This document shows, piece by piece, positions 17,866 to 26,615 of a stretch of 64,000 nucleotides of DNA. This stretch comes from Clostridium sp. TW13. Lineage in GTDB: Bacteria > Bacillota > Clostridia > Clostridiales > Clostridiaceae. The stretch covers positions 3,048,362-3,112,361 of the forward strand of contig NZ_BROD01000001.1 in assembly GCF_024345225.1 (NCBI RefSeq), read 5' to 3'. The notes beneath the pieces are model-generated. The model had not been told where the DNA came from. It saw nothing but the letters and a program-made list of their open reading frames with translations, and made no database searches. A program made the position numbers and the translations under genes. Every line of letters begins with the position of its first letter. Position 1 is the first letter of the stretch.

Positions 17866-19269
17866 ATGAAAACTTATTTTAATAATCAAGTAAATGGCCT
17901 TTATGAAAATGCAAATAAGATTGTTAACATCTTTTTAGATGCAAGTTATAGAGATAAAAACGTAAAGTTAGATATCCCTGAAGATTTTACACAAGAATTT
18001 TTTAGCATAGTAGATAAAGTTAGTTTAAGTCTTATGGATGACAAGGATAATTTCTATGGATATTTTTTATTCCAAATGTCCAGAGAAATAAAGTTCGATA
18101 TAGGAAGTCCCACTGCTGTAAACTTTAAAGAAGCTAAATATGTTATATATTTTAATCCCTTAATCTTTTTAAAGCTTAATATAAAACAAATGGAAAGTAC
18201 AATTAAGCACGAAATACTCCATATAATATCTATGCATTTAATAAGAGCGAAGGAATTTAAAAACGGCTACAGCACATTGGCTATCAACATGGCAATGGAT
18301 ATAGTTGTAAACAAATATTTAAATAACCTCCCACCATATGCAACTACTTTGGAATGGGTAAATTTAAACTATTCTTTAAAACTCTTGCCATACGAACCCT
18401 TTGAATACTATGTTGAAAATATTCAAACAGCATTAAACTTATTAGAAGAAGATAAGGATGGCGTTGAAGATGATAGCAATAACGATAACGAAATAGAAAC
18501 TGATTATAATCCTGAGAAAACTCATGATATTTGGCAAACTTCTAATGATATAGATGAAAAAACACTTCATGAATTTACTGAAAAAGCCATTAATAATTCT
18601 CAAAAAGGAACTATCCCAGTTTACTTAGAAAGTATGATAGCATCACTAAAAAATAGCAAAGGTGAATTGCCTTGGAATCTATATCTTAACAGGTTAATGG
18701 GTACTATAGAAAGTAATAAAAAGAAAACTGTAACAAGAAGAAACAGAAGACAACCAGATAGATTAGATTTAAGAGGCGAACTTAGAAGTCATAAAGCCAA
18801 AATTGCTGTTGCACTCGACATAAGTGGCAGCATTAGTGATGAAGAATTTAAGCAGGCAATTAAAGAAGTTCTGAATATAGTAAAAAACTATAACCATGAA
18901 ATCACAATCATAGAATGCGATACCGAAATCAGACGTGCATATAAGGTTAAATCTACAAAAGATATAAAAGACAGACTTAATATAAGAGGTGGCACTAAAT
19001 TTACTCCTGTTTTTGAGTATGCTAATAATAACAGCATCAATTTGCTAGTGTATTTTACTGATGGTAAAGGTGAAGATAAGCTTAAAATAATACCTCATGG
19101 GTATAAAACCCTATGGGTTATTTCTGGAAGAGGCGATAAACTTTCATTAAAAGAGCCTTATGGAGCAGTTAAAAAACTCAGCAATGTTGAAATAAAAGAT
19201 ACTTCACTAGATTTAAGTGATGTTGTAAGAGATGGATTTTCAATGAATAACCAAGAAAGAATTTTATAA
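17866..19269 (+). CDS. VWA-like / metallopeptidase-like protein (DUF2201 type), partner of MoxR ATPase
   Basis: A 467-aa soluble protein. The N-terminal half has a zinc-peptidase-like motif, KHEILHIISMHL (H-E-x-x-H shifted to HEILH) followed by NMAMDIVVNKYL. An acidic linker (EEDKDGVEDDSNN) leads to a C-terminal VWA-like domain with a MIDAS sequence, ALDISGSISDEEF, then GGTKFTPVF and YFTDGKGEDK. This pairing (putative metallopeptidase plus VWA-like DUF2201) is commonly encoded with MoxR ATPases. AAGGTGAT overlaps the end of the upstream gene. A bidirectional terminator follows. Confidence 0.9.
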   Translation: MKTYFNNQVNGLYENANKIVNIFLDASYRDKNVKLDIPEDFTQEFFSIVDKVSLSLMDDKDNFYGYFLFQMSREIKFDIGSPTAVNFKEAKYVIYFNPLIFLKLNIKQMESTIKHEILHIISMHLIRAKEFKNGYSTLAINMAMDIVVNKYLNNLPPYATTLEWVNLNYSLKLLPYEPFEYYVENIQTALNLLEEDKDGVEDDSNNDNEIETDYNPEKTHDIWQTSNDIDEKTLHEFTEKAINNSQKGTIPVYLESMIASLKNSKGELPWNLYLNRLMGTIESNKKKTVTRRNRRQPDRLDLRGELRSHKAKIAVALDISGSISDEEFKQAIKEVLNIVKNYNHEITIIECDTEIRRAYKVKSTKDIKDRLNIRGGTKFTPVFEYANNNSINLLVYFTDGKGEDKLKIIPHGYKTLWVISGRGDKLSLKEPYGAVKKLSNVEIKDTSLDLSDVVRDGFSMNNQERIL

Positions 19270-19297
19270 ATACTATCGTTTATATCTTTTTATATAA

Positions 19298-19336
19298 AAG
19301 TAGCTAGTAGAACTTAATGCATCTTACTAGCTACTT
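19298..19336. terminator. Bidirectional terminator between VWA gene and ABC permease gene
   Basis: AAGTAGCTAGTA and TACTAGCTACTT form a perfect 12-bp stem with a 15-nt loop. A T-rich tail follows on the plus strand, and the minus side reads TTTTATATA. The two genes are convergent. Confidence 0.8.
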
Positions 19337-19341
19337 ATATT

Positions 19342-21000
19342 TTATTCTTTTATATCCTTCCAAGTTATTTTGAAGCTTTTTCTCCAAATAACTATATCGA
19401 TCACTAAAAGAAGCAATGCAAACACTCCAAGTAACATAATATTATTTATAAGTAATATGTGTATTCCTGCTAATACTCCTATAAGAATGAATATAAATAT
19501 AGTTGGACCTACTAGTTTGCCACTATCAGTGGTAGCAAATTTTACACTGAAAGGCATTGCCTTATTTGACATTTTAAAATACAGCAATGTTGACATTAAA
19601 AGCACTAAAAAAATTACAATTAAATCAAAAATTATTGATGGTCCTTTTAATATTAAGAATACTACAGCTACAAATAAATAAATTGGTATAATCAATTTGA
19701 ATAAAGTACCTTTTACTGCTCCCTTTAATATTATTGCTGGATCTTTTATTGGTAATACCTTGTATATAAATGCACCTTTATAACTATCACTGTTACTTAT
19801 ATAAGCAGTACAGCCACATAATATTAATATAGTTATATATGTTAGCAAATGTGCTCTTCCAAAGCAACTTGTCTGAATACTTTCAATTAATGTCTGCTTT
19901 CTATCAATAAAAATAAATAATGCTGGTGCAAAAGCAGCCATTGCAAGAGATGGATACACCTTAAGCTTAAAATTTCTTTCTGTAGCTATCATATTTTTAG
20001 TAAATATAAACATGCTCCTTTCAACCTTGTCTCTGCAAACTAATCTAGCTATAAACTCTCTCCTTTTTTTACATCCTTGTCCTATTCCACCACCATTATC
20101 ATTTAATTTTTGAAGATTCTTTTCAAAATAAGGCACTATTCTTTTTGCATAAAATATAATCAATACAATTGGGCCTAATATAGCCATTAGGCATAAAAAT
20201 ATCAAAAAATAATTTTTATCTCCATCTACTAATATTCCAAAAGGAGCTGCAAACCACATAGATGGAACTAATGCATGCCAGACCTTAGGCACATACTCAG
20301 TTTTCATACCCTCAAACCTAAAAACTCTACTAAATAACTGGTATCCAAAAGTGAATAGAAATGCCAATAATATTTGAAAATAATTTATTACATCTTTCAG
20401 TTTTTCTCCATCAAAAAACTTTAAAACTAAAGTATATAAAAGTGCTGTTATTACTATAACTATCAAAGTTAATAGTATATTCTCTATAACAAAAATAGGG
20501 AAGAATATCACTCCATACTTTAATGTTCCAATAATTGTAGGAATTAAATTTAAAGATAAAGATATTCCCATTAGATATATACATATGTGAGTAAGCTTGG
20601 CAGCATTAAAAGTCTTACTATCAATAGGTTTTGGTAACAATATGTTTTTTTCCTTTACATCTAGTAGCACTGCTGAGAAATCTGATATCATAAATGATAC
20701 CATCATAAATAGATTTGCCCCTATCACAATATTTATATTTATAAGTGCTGACATGCCACTTGCTATAATAATTCCAATGAAAATACTTATGAACACATTA
20801 AATAAAAGTAAATACATATAACTATTCTTAGATTCATTTTCAGTAGACTTTCTATTATTCACAAAGACACTACTTACTCTTCTTCCATCCATAGTTAACT
20901 TTATTTGCAAGATCATACGTAGAATATCATAATCAACCCCTAAGTTTTCATATATTCTTCTAAATCTATCTAGTAACTTTAATATTTTAAATTCCTTCAT
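19342..21000 (-). CDS. ABC-2 type transporter permease
   Basis: A 552-aa polytopic membrane protein with about 12 hydrophobic segments grouped into two blocks, separated by a hydrophilic stretch (NDNGGGIGQGCKKRREF). The N-terminal 50 residues are cytoplasmic. It begins 2 bp after the ATPase stop (GAAGAGGTATAGTC before the ATG), so the two are translationally coupled. It fits a large ABC exporter permease of the ABC-2 group; the substrate is unknown. It could move a lipid, peptide or antibiotic. Confidence 0.85.
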   Translation of the reverse strand: MKEFKILKLLDRFRRIYENLGVDYDILRMILQIKLTMDGRRVSSVFVNNRKSTENESKNSYMYLLLFNVFISIFIGIIIASGMSALININIVIGANLFMMVSFMISDFSAVLLDVKEKNILLPKPIDSKTFNAAKLTHICIYLMGISLSLNLIPTIIGTLKYGVIFFPIFVIENILLTLIVIVITALLYTLVLKFFDGEKLKDVINYFQILLAFLFTFGYQLFSRVFRFEGMKTEYVPKVWHALVPSMWFAAPFGILVDGDKNYFLIFLCLMAILGPIVLIIFYAKRIVPYFEKNLQKLNDNGGGIGQGCKKRREFIARLVCRDKVERSMFIFTKNMIATERNFKLKVYPSLAMAAFAPALFIFIDRKQTLIESIQTSCFGRAHLLTYITILILCGCTAYISNSDSYKGAFIYKVLPIKDPAIILKGAVKGTLFKLIIPIYLFVAVVFLILKGPSIIFDLIVIFLVLLMSTLLYFKMSNKAMPFSVKFATTDSGKLVGPTIFIFILIGVLAGIHILLINNIMLLGVFALLLLVIDIVIWRKSFKITWKDIKE

Positions 21001-21002
21001 GA

Positions 21003-21788
21003 CTATACCTCTTCAACTAAAGAAACAAATTCCTTAGCAATGCGTCCATGATCATTAAATCCTGTTATCTGATTGAATATTTCTTCTAAAGAGCTTTCCT
21101 TCTTAGCGTTTCTAAGATCTTCAAAGCTTCCATCTGCTTCAATTTCCCCATTATTAATAAGTACAATCCTGTCACTTACTTTCTCAACAACATCCATTAT
21201 ATGTGAAGAATAAAATATAGTTTTTCCATCTTTAGAAAGATTGCTCATCACTTCTTTAAATATCATTACACTATTAGCATCCAACCCACTTAAAGGCTCA
21301 TCAAAAAATAAAATATCTGGATTATGAATTAGGCTACATATTATAAGAAACTTTTGCTTCATTCCTTTTGAATAAGAAGATATTCTTGAGTATATAGCTC
21401 CTTCAATTCCAAATAACTTCATTAGCTTTTCAGCTCTTTCAATAAGCTTTCCTTGCTCTAACTCATAAATTCCACCTAAAAAACTTATATACTCAAATGC
21501 AGTTAAATTCTCATATATATCTGCAAGTTCTGGAACATATCCAATTTTCTTTTTGTACTCTACACTACCATTACTTATATCTTGACCTAATATTTCTACC
21601 TTTCCTTCATACCCCTCTAATATACCAAGCATTATTTTAATAGTTGTACTTTTACCAGCACCGTTAGTTCCTATATATCCTATTATCTGTCCTCTTGGAA
21701 TTTCTAAATTTATTCCTTTAAGTACATTCTTATCACCATAACTCATCCTAAGATTTTTAATTGATATTATACTTTCTAAATTATCCAT
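21003..21788 (-). CDS. ABC transporter ATP-binding protein
   Basis: A 261-aa ATPase. Walker A is GTNGAGKSTTIK, the signature reads SSYSKGMKQK (a variant of LSGGQ), Walker B is DILFFDEPLSGLD and the H-loop is IFYSSHIMD. It is of the type that pairs with ABC-2 permeases. I choose the ATG at 21788 (MDNLESI, preceded by GGGGAG); the longer ORF start at 21863 adds a hydrophobic stretch without a ribosome site. It forms a two-gene exporter operon with the permease. Confidence 0.93.
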   Translation of the reverse strand: MDNLESIISIKNLRMSYGDKNVLKGINLEIPRGQIIGYIGTNGAGKSTTIKIMLGILEGYEGKVEILGQDISNGSVEYKKKIGYVPELADIYENLTAFEYISFLGGIYELEQGKLIERAEKLMKLFGIEGAIYSRISSYSKGMKQKFLIICSLIHNPDILFFDEPLSGLDANSVMIFKEVMSNLSKDGKTIFYSSHIMDVVEKVSDRIVLINNGEIEADGSFEDLRNAKKESSLEEIFNQITGFNDHGRIAKEFVSLVEEV

Positions 21789-21950
21789 AAACTTCAGCTC
21801 CCCAAAAACATAAAATGTGCATACTTGATATTTTATTTCTACACAAATATACACTAATAGCATAACAAATAAATGTTCATATGTAAATTAATAACACCCG
21901 TAACCTATCTATCAATTTAACTCTTTTTCATTCTGAATAATAAAGAAAAA

Positions 21951-21981
21951 AGTAGCAGAACACTTTAAGCATTCTACTACT
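21951..21981 (-). terminator. Terminator of the galactanase gene
   Basis: AGTAGCAGAA and TTCTACTACT form an almost perfect 10-bp stem. On the minus strand TTTTTTCTTTATT follows. It is 13 nt from the galactanase stop. Confidence 0.85.
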
Positions 21982-21993
21982 CACTTTCAAATC

Positions 21994-24900
21994 TTATTTT
22001 TTCTTTCTTATCATGCCAACTCCAGCTAAGCTAATTAAAGCACCAAAACCTAATATACATGCAGAATCTGCTCCACCTGTCTTTGGTAATGTTATAGTTT
22101 GACTTGATTGTTTTTTCTCACTAGTAACTACTGATTGTATTGGCTTGCTTGGTTGCACTTGGCTACTTGGCTTTGTTGGCTGTGCCTTTTCCTTTACGCT
22201 AACATTGCAGTTTGCTGTGACACCATTATTTGTAGTTGCAGTTATTACTGCATTTCCAGCTTCAACAGCAGTTATCTTACCATTGCTATCTACTGTAACT
22301 ACTTTATTATTACTTGATGCCCATTTTACAACCTTGTTTGTTGCATTACTTGGATTTACAGTTACACTTAAAGTATCTGTTTCACCTACTATTAATGTAT
22401 CTGTTGTTTTATTTAGACTTACTGATAATACATTAATTATTGGAATACTTACATTAACGGTACATGAAGCTGTTTTGCTTCCATCTAGTGTTGTTGCTGT
22501 TACTACTGCTGTTCCAACTCCCACTGCTGTAACTTTTCCATTGGCATCTACTTTTGCTACTTCTGCATTACTTGATTTCCATGTTACGTTTTTATTGGTT
22601 GCATTACTTGGATTCACAGTTGCTACTAATGTATCTGTTCCCCCTACGTTTAATGAATCTGTTGTTTTATTTAGGCTTACTGATACTACCTTTGTAACAT
22701 CCACTGTAAAATTTACTGTATATGTTTTTGTTGTTATTCCATCTTCTGCCGTTACAACAATCTTTGTAGTGCCAGGAAGATTCAAAGCTGGTGTTACTAT
22801 TACCTTTGCTTTGCCTGTATCCTTAACTGTAGCAAGAACCTCTGGTGCAGATGTAGTGCCACTTGGAAGCTTTACATTGTATGTTGTGGTGTCCGGATTA
22901 AAATTACTTACAGTTTGCCCACCAATTTTCAAATTGCTTAAGGTTGCATCTGTATTCTTTGGAATTACTGTACTTGTTTGTACCAATTCAAAGTCATCAT
23001 ATGATCCCCAGTATCCAGCTGGAGCATTTAGATATGATCCAATAGTAATTGTTCCATCAGTAACAATAATATCTTTAATTACTGATTGTGACCACACAGC
23101 CCAACCTGTATTTTTTATATCAGCTGATAATCTATTTCCCTTTGAATCTTCTGCAAATATTTGATTTGTGCAACTATCTGAAGCTCCTTGAGACCATGCT
23201 GATAGAGTATAAACTCCATTCTTAAGTCCTGTTATTTTTTGTGAAGCTTTTAGTTCATAAGCTGTGCCCTTCCAATAGCCTAATGCTTTTGCCCCTGAAT
23301 GCTTGTCATTACTAAGACTTACTGCACTAGAATCAGATATTGTCCAATTGTCAAAGCTTGATTCAAATCCTGGATTCTGAACAGGGTTAGTTGTTTCTAC
23401 TGTAAAATTGATTGAATAAACTTTTGTTGCAGTACCCTCATTGACAGTTACTGTTGTATGTCCAGGCAAAGCAAATGCTGGTGTTACCACTGTAGTTGCA
23501 GATGGATAAAGTGATGCTGCTGTTACTGTTGGAACAGCTGTTGTTCCTGCAGGTAGAACTACATCATAGCTAGTTACATTCGAATCAAAATTCTTAATTG
23601 TTACTCCATTTACTTGTAAGTCTTTTAAAGAAGTACTGTCATTCTTCACTAGCACAAAATCATCAATATTACCCCATTGGCCGCCATTGTCATTCATCTT
23701 CACATTGGCACCAATGGTGATTTTTCCGTCAGTTACTTCTATATTATTAACTATTGATTGATTCCAAACATTCCAACCAGTATTGGTAAATGCTTGAGAG
23801 GATCTTTGTCCAGCTCCATTTACAGCAAAGATTTCTGAAAGTTTTTCTCCACCTCCACCTGAAGTCCATGCAGATAATTTATACCAACCATTTTCTAAAC
23901 CAGTTATTGTCTGTGTAGCTTCAAAGTCTCCATTATAATAATGAAGTGCCTTTCCGCCTGTATGAGCATCTTTGTCTATAGTAACTGAAGCTGTATTTCC
24001 AGCTACAGTCCAATCTTCTTTATCAAGCTCGAACCCTGGATTTTTTATAAGATTTGAACTTGCAACTACTGTCACTTGGCAGGTAGCTGTTTTATGTTGA
24101 TCATAACTTGTCGCAGTTATAGTCGCAATTCCTGATGCTAAACCTGTAACTACTCCAGTTGAAGCATTTACCTTTGCTACCTTTTCATCTGAAGATGAGA
24201 AAATAACTCCTTTATATGTTGCATTTGATGGTGCAAGAGTTGCATTTAAAGTCACTGTATTTCCAACTTCCACAGTTGCATTTGACTTATCCAGTGCTAT
24301 CCCTGTTACTGGATATGGATCTAGCTCTGCTTCACCAGGTAAAAAAGCATCAAGAGCCTTGGTTGGTTGTCCATCAGTAGATTTCCCATCATTTCCATTC
24401 CATGCAGACCAACTATATCCGCTCCAGCTTTTAGCCCCTTCTGGCTCCCAATAAAATACACCTATTCCTTTACCATTAGGAACTGCTGCTACCTTATTCT
24501 CAACAGCCACAACCATATTGTGAACGTTTACCTCATCAACAGAACAATCTCCTCCAACTTCTACTACCATTACTTCTTTTCCATATCTAGATGCCATATC
24601 ATTTAAGTTATTTCCAAGCTCATCAATACTAGATGTATAATCCTTTTCGGGATAATAAGATACTCCTATTACATCATATTTTGTTCCATTTGCTTGAAGT
24701 GTGTCAAAGAAATTTCTAAAATTAGCATTATCGTATCCATTTGCTCTATGAATAATAACCTTTGATGCTGGGCTAACAGCTTTAACTGCATCATAACCTG
24801 AATTTATAAGTTGCGCCAAATTACTTGGGTTATTAAAACTTCCCATAGGAAGAAGCATTCCCGGATTAATTTCATTTCCTACTTGAACCCATTCTGGAGT

Positions 24901-25395
24901 CACACCTGCATCTTTTAGCTTTGTCATTACATCATGTGTATAATTATATAAATCAGTTTTCATCTGATCTAAGGTGTCATTCTTCCACGCTGCAGGAATA
25001 TTTTGTTGACTAGGATCTGCCCAACTATCACTATAATGAAAGTCTATCATAATCTTGAAACCCATATTTTTTGCACGTACGGCCATATCAACAGTCTCCT
25101 GAGCACTACAATGACCAGCTTGTGGATCATTTGATGGATTAACCCAAGTTCTTAATCTTATCGAATCTATTCCATGTTCCTTTAAAATCTGAAGACAATC
25201 CTTCTTATTGCCATTGTCATCTTTAAAAGTAAACCCACCTGCTTCCATCTGTGGCAACCAGCCTACATCTGCACCCTTAGCGAAGTTAACGTTTACTTCA
25301 GAGGCCTTAGCAACCATAGGTTTGCCCATAATTGCAACTTGAGAAATCATTGCAACAGACGTTATTAAGGAAATTATCTTTTTAATCTTTTTCAT
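21994..25395 (-). CDS. Cell-wall-anchored GH53 arabinogalactan endo-beta-1,4-galactanase
   Basis: A 1133-aa exported modular enzyme. Order: signal peptide (1-32); GH53 catalytic domain (about 35-350) with acid/base Glu175 in QVGNEINPG and probable nucleophile Glu279 in VMVVEVGGD; Big_2 domain (about 358-443); CBM61-like galactan-binding module (447-588: NPGFELDKEDW); cadherin-like sandwich (592-665); second CBM61-like module (672-810: NPGFESSFDNW); another cadherin-like domain; two Big_2 domains; and sortase signal LPKTG, a hydrophobic segment and RKKK at the end. It would cleave beta-1,4-galactan of pectin side chains at the cell surface. A cre-like site lies at 25498-25512. GGGGG precedes the ATG. 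Confidence 0.95.
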   Translation of the reverse strand: MKKIKKIISLITSVAMISQVAIMGKPMVAKASEVNVNFAKGADVGWLPQMEAGGFTFKDDNGNKKDCLQILKEHGIDSIRLRTWVNPSNDPQAGHCSAQETVDMAVRAKNMGFKIMIDFHYSDSWADPSQQNIPAAWKNDTLDQMKTDLYNYTHDVMTKLKDAGVTPEWVQVGNEINPGMLLPMGSFNNPSNLAQLINSGYDAVKAVSPASKVIIHRANGYDNANFRNFFDTLQANGTKYDVIGVSYYPEKDYTSSIDELGNNLNDMASRYGKEVMVVEVGGDCSVDEVNVHNMVVAVENKVAAVPNGKGIGVFYWEPEGAKSWSGYSWSAWNGNDGKSTDGQPTKALDAFLPGEAELDPYPVTGIALDKSNATVEVGNTVTLNATLAPSNATYKGVIFSSSDEKVAKVNASTGVVTGLASGIATITATSYDQHKTATCQVTVVASSNLIKNPGFELDKEDWTVAGNTASVTIDKDAHTGGKALHYYNGDFEATQTITGLENGWYKLSAWTSGGGGEKLSEIFAVNGAGQRSSQAFTNTGWNVWNQSIVNNIEVTDGKITIGANVKMNDNGGQWGNIDDFVLVKNDSTSLKDLQVNGVTIKNFDSNVTSYDVVLPAGTTAVPTVTAASLYPSATTVVTPAFALPGHTTVTVNEGTATKVYSINFTVETTNPVQNPGFESSFDNWTISDSSAVSLSNDKHSGAKALGYWKGTAYELKASQKITGLKNGVYTLSAWSQGASDSCTNQIFAEDSKGNRLSADIKNTGWAVWSQSVIKDIIVTDGTITIGSYLNAPAGYWGSYDDFELVQTSTVIPKNTDATLSNLKIGGQTVSNFNPDTTTYNVKLPSGTTSAPEVLATVKDTGKAKVIVTPALNLPGTTKIVVTAEDGITTKTYTVNFTVDVTKVVSVSLNKTTDSLNVGGTDTLVATVNPSNATNKNVTWKSSNAEVAKVDANGKVTAVGVGTAVVTATTLDGSKTASCTVNVSIPIINVLSVSLNKTTDTLIVGETDTLSVTVNPSNATNKVVKWASSNNKVVTVDSNGKITAVEAGNAVITATTNNGVTANCNVSVKEKAQPTKPSSQVQPSKPIQSVVTSEKKQSSQTITLPKTGGADSACILGFGALISLAGVGMIRKKK

Positions 25396-25497
25396 GATAT
25401 TAACATCCCCCTATCTTCTTATATACTTATTAATTATATAAAATCTGATATGGTATATTATTAGCAATATATTTATTTTGGGGTAAAATATTATGTT

Positions 25498-25512
25498 TTA
25501 TATCGTTTTCAT
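25498..25512 (-). promoter_or_regulatory. CcpA cre-like site upstream of galactanase
   Basis: On the minus strand ATGAAAACGATATAA matches the relaxed cre consensus WTGNAANCGNWNNCW with one mismatch (the C near the end). It lies about 105 bp before the ATG, a sensible place for carbon catabolite repression of a glycanase. Confidence 0.45.
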
Positions 25513-25664
25513 TAATTAAATTTTTCCTAACTCTGAAACTACTTACATTTTATACACATGCTTCTTCCCTGACAAATGTATTAGTGCTACATCTACGGAA
25601 GGAATAAAAAATATATGCGCAATATCATATCTATGCAATGCTTAATCTATATCTACACACAAAA

Positions 25665-25701
25665 ACTCCACAACAATACTCAATTAGTATTGTTGTGGAG
25701 T
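25665..25701 (-). terminator. Strong terminator of the lipoprotein gene
   Basis: ACTCCACAACAATACT, five loop bases, then AGTATTGTTGTGGAGT form a perfect 16-bp stem. On the minus strand TTTTTGTG follows. It lies 10 nt past the stop of the lipoprotein gene. Confidence 0.9.
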
Positions 25702-25710
25702 TAATTCATA

Positions 25711-26397
25711 TTAGTTAGAAGCACTAGGCATTACTATATTAAATTTCTTATTATAATTAGAGTAATCAGTATTCATTTCTATACTAGTCCCTTCACTACT
25801 TGCTTTTAAATTAGCTTTTTGAAGATACCCATCATCACCTATAACAAACTCTATTTTCAAGCTATCTATAGTCATATTAGATGCATCTCCTGTTACTTTT
25901 GAATATATATCTGATATTTTTTCCTTAGGTATATTTAATTCATAGGTACTGCTATTTATTTTAGTTACTATGTTTGGGTTTTTTTCAATCATTTGAACGT
26001 AATTATCTAAATTTTTAGTTACATCAATTTCATTAAGTTCAGAAGAATCTGCAGAATTAGTAACGTATTGACCTGATTCATCCTTTAAATACACCTTTAC
26101 TTTACCATTAGAAACACTAAAATACATCTCTTGCTTTCTACCAAGCATCTCAATATTAGCCTTACATTTCATATCCTTGTGAATATCCTCAACCTGCATA
26201 TTTATTTTAGTATTTTGTGTTTGTCCACCCATTTTGGCAGTTCCAGACAAGGTTGCTTCAATGCTGTTAGCGCTCCTTGTAAGATTAAGACATTCAATAA
26301 CTTTCTTATCTTTTGACTTAAAACAACCTGCTAAAAATAATCCTGTTACCAAAACCATTACTGCAATTATTAAACTTGTAAACTTCTTTATTTTCAT
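25711..26397 (-). CDS. Lipoprotein, LolA/LppX-like beta-sheet fold suspected
   Basis: A 228-aa protein with a lipoprotein signal (lipobox LFLAGC at about residues 20-25), so it is anchored on the outer face of the membrane. The mature part has the alternating pattern of a beta-sheet protein: IEATLSGTAKMGGQTQNT, MYFSVSNGKVKVYLKD and IEFVIGDDGYLQKANL. This resembles the LppX/LolA-like DUF6612-type lipoproteins of firmicutes, but the assignment is tentative. The function is unknown. It lies between two surface-protein genes transcribed the same way, each with its own terminator. Confidence 0.75.
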   Translation of the reverse strand: MKIKKFTSLIIAVMVLVTGLFLAGCFKSKDKKVIECLNLTRSANSIEATLSGTAKMGGQTQNTKINMQVEDIHKDMKCKANIEMLGRKQEMYFSVSNGKVKVYLKDESGQYVTNSADSSELNEIDVTKNLDNYVQMIEKNPNIVTKINSSTYELNIPKEKISDIYSKVTGDASNMTIDSLKIEFVIGDDGYLQKANLKASSEGTSIEMNTDYSNYNKKFNIVMPSASN

Positions 26398-26520
26398 TTG
26401 TATCCCCCTATTTCTATATAAACCTTATAATATTACAACCATATAAATTAATTGTGATATTATTTCCCATTTGAAATAATATCATAACTATTCATCATTG
26501 TAAAACTTTATAAAATTAAT

Positions 26521-26553
26521 TTCTCCCCAAAACTAAATTAGTATTGGGGAGAA
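26521..26553 (-). terminator. Terminator of the Big_2 repeat protein gene
   Basis: TTCTCCCCAA and TTGGGGAGAA form a perfect 10-bp stem with a 13-nt loop, about 60 nt past the stop. The following minus-strand tail is A/T-rich but not a pure U-run. Confidence 0.65.
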
Positions 26554-26615
26554 GTTAAATTTTAGAGAGAAGCATGATACTCACATCACAAATTCTCTAT
26601 ACATATTTATATTTT

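Larger units (their letters stand above)
25396..25710. other. Intergenic region upstream of the galactanase gene
   Basis: A 315-bp gap holding the galactanase promoter region, a cre-like site and the terminator of the lipoprotein gene (25665-25701). An imperfect inverted repeat (TTCTTCC to GGAAGGAA, about 25561-25604) is also present; its role is unclear. Confidence 0.5.

Noticed and set aside
22145-23164. Long plus-strand ORF opposite the galactanase gene
   Set aside because: It is the antisense shadow of the Thr/Val-rich modular enzyme; it has no ribosome site and a low-complexity Val/Thr/Phe composition.
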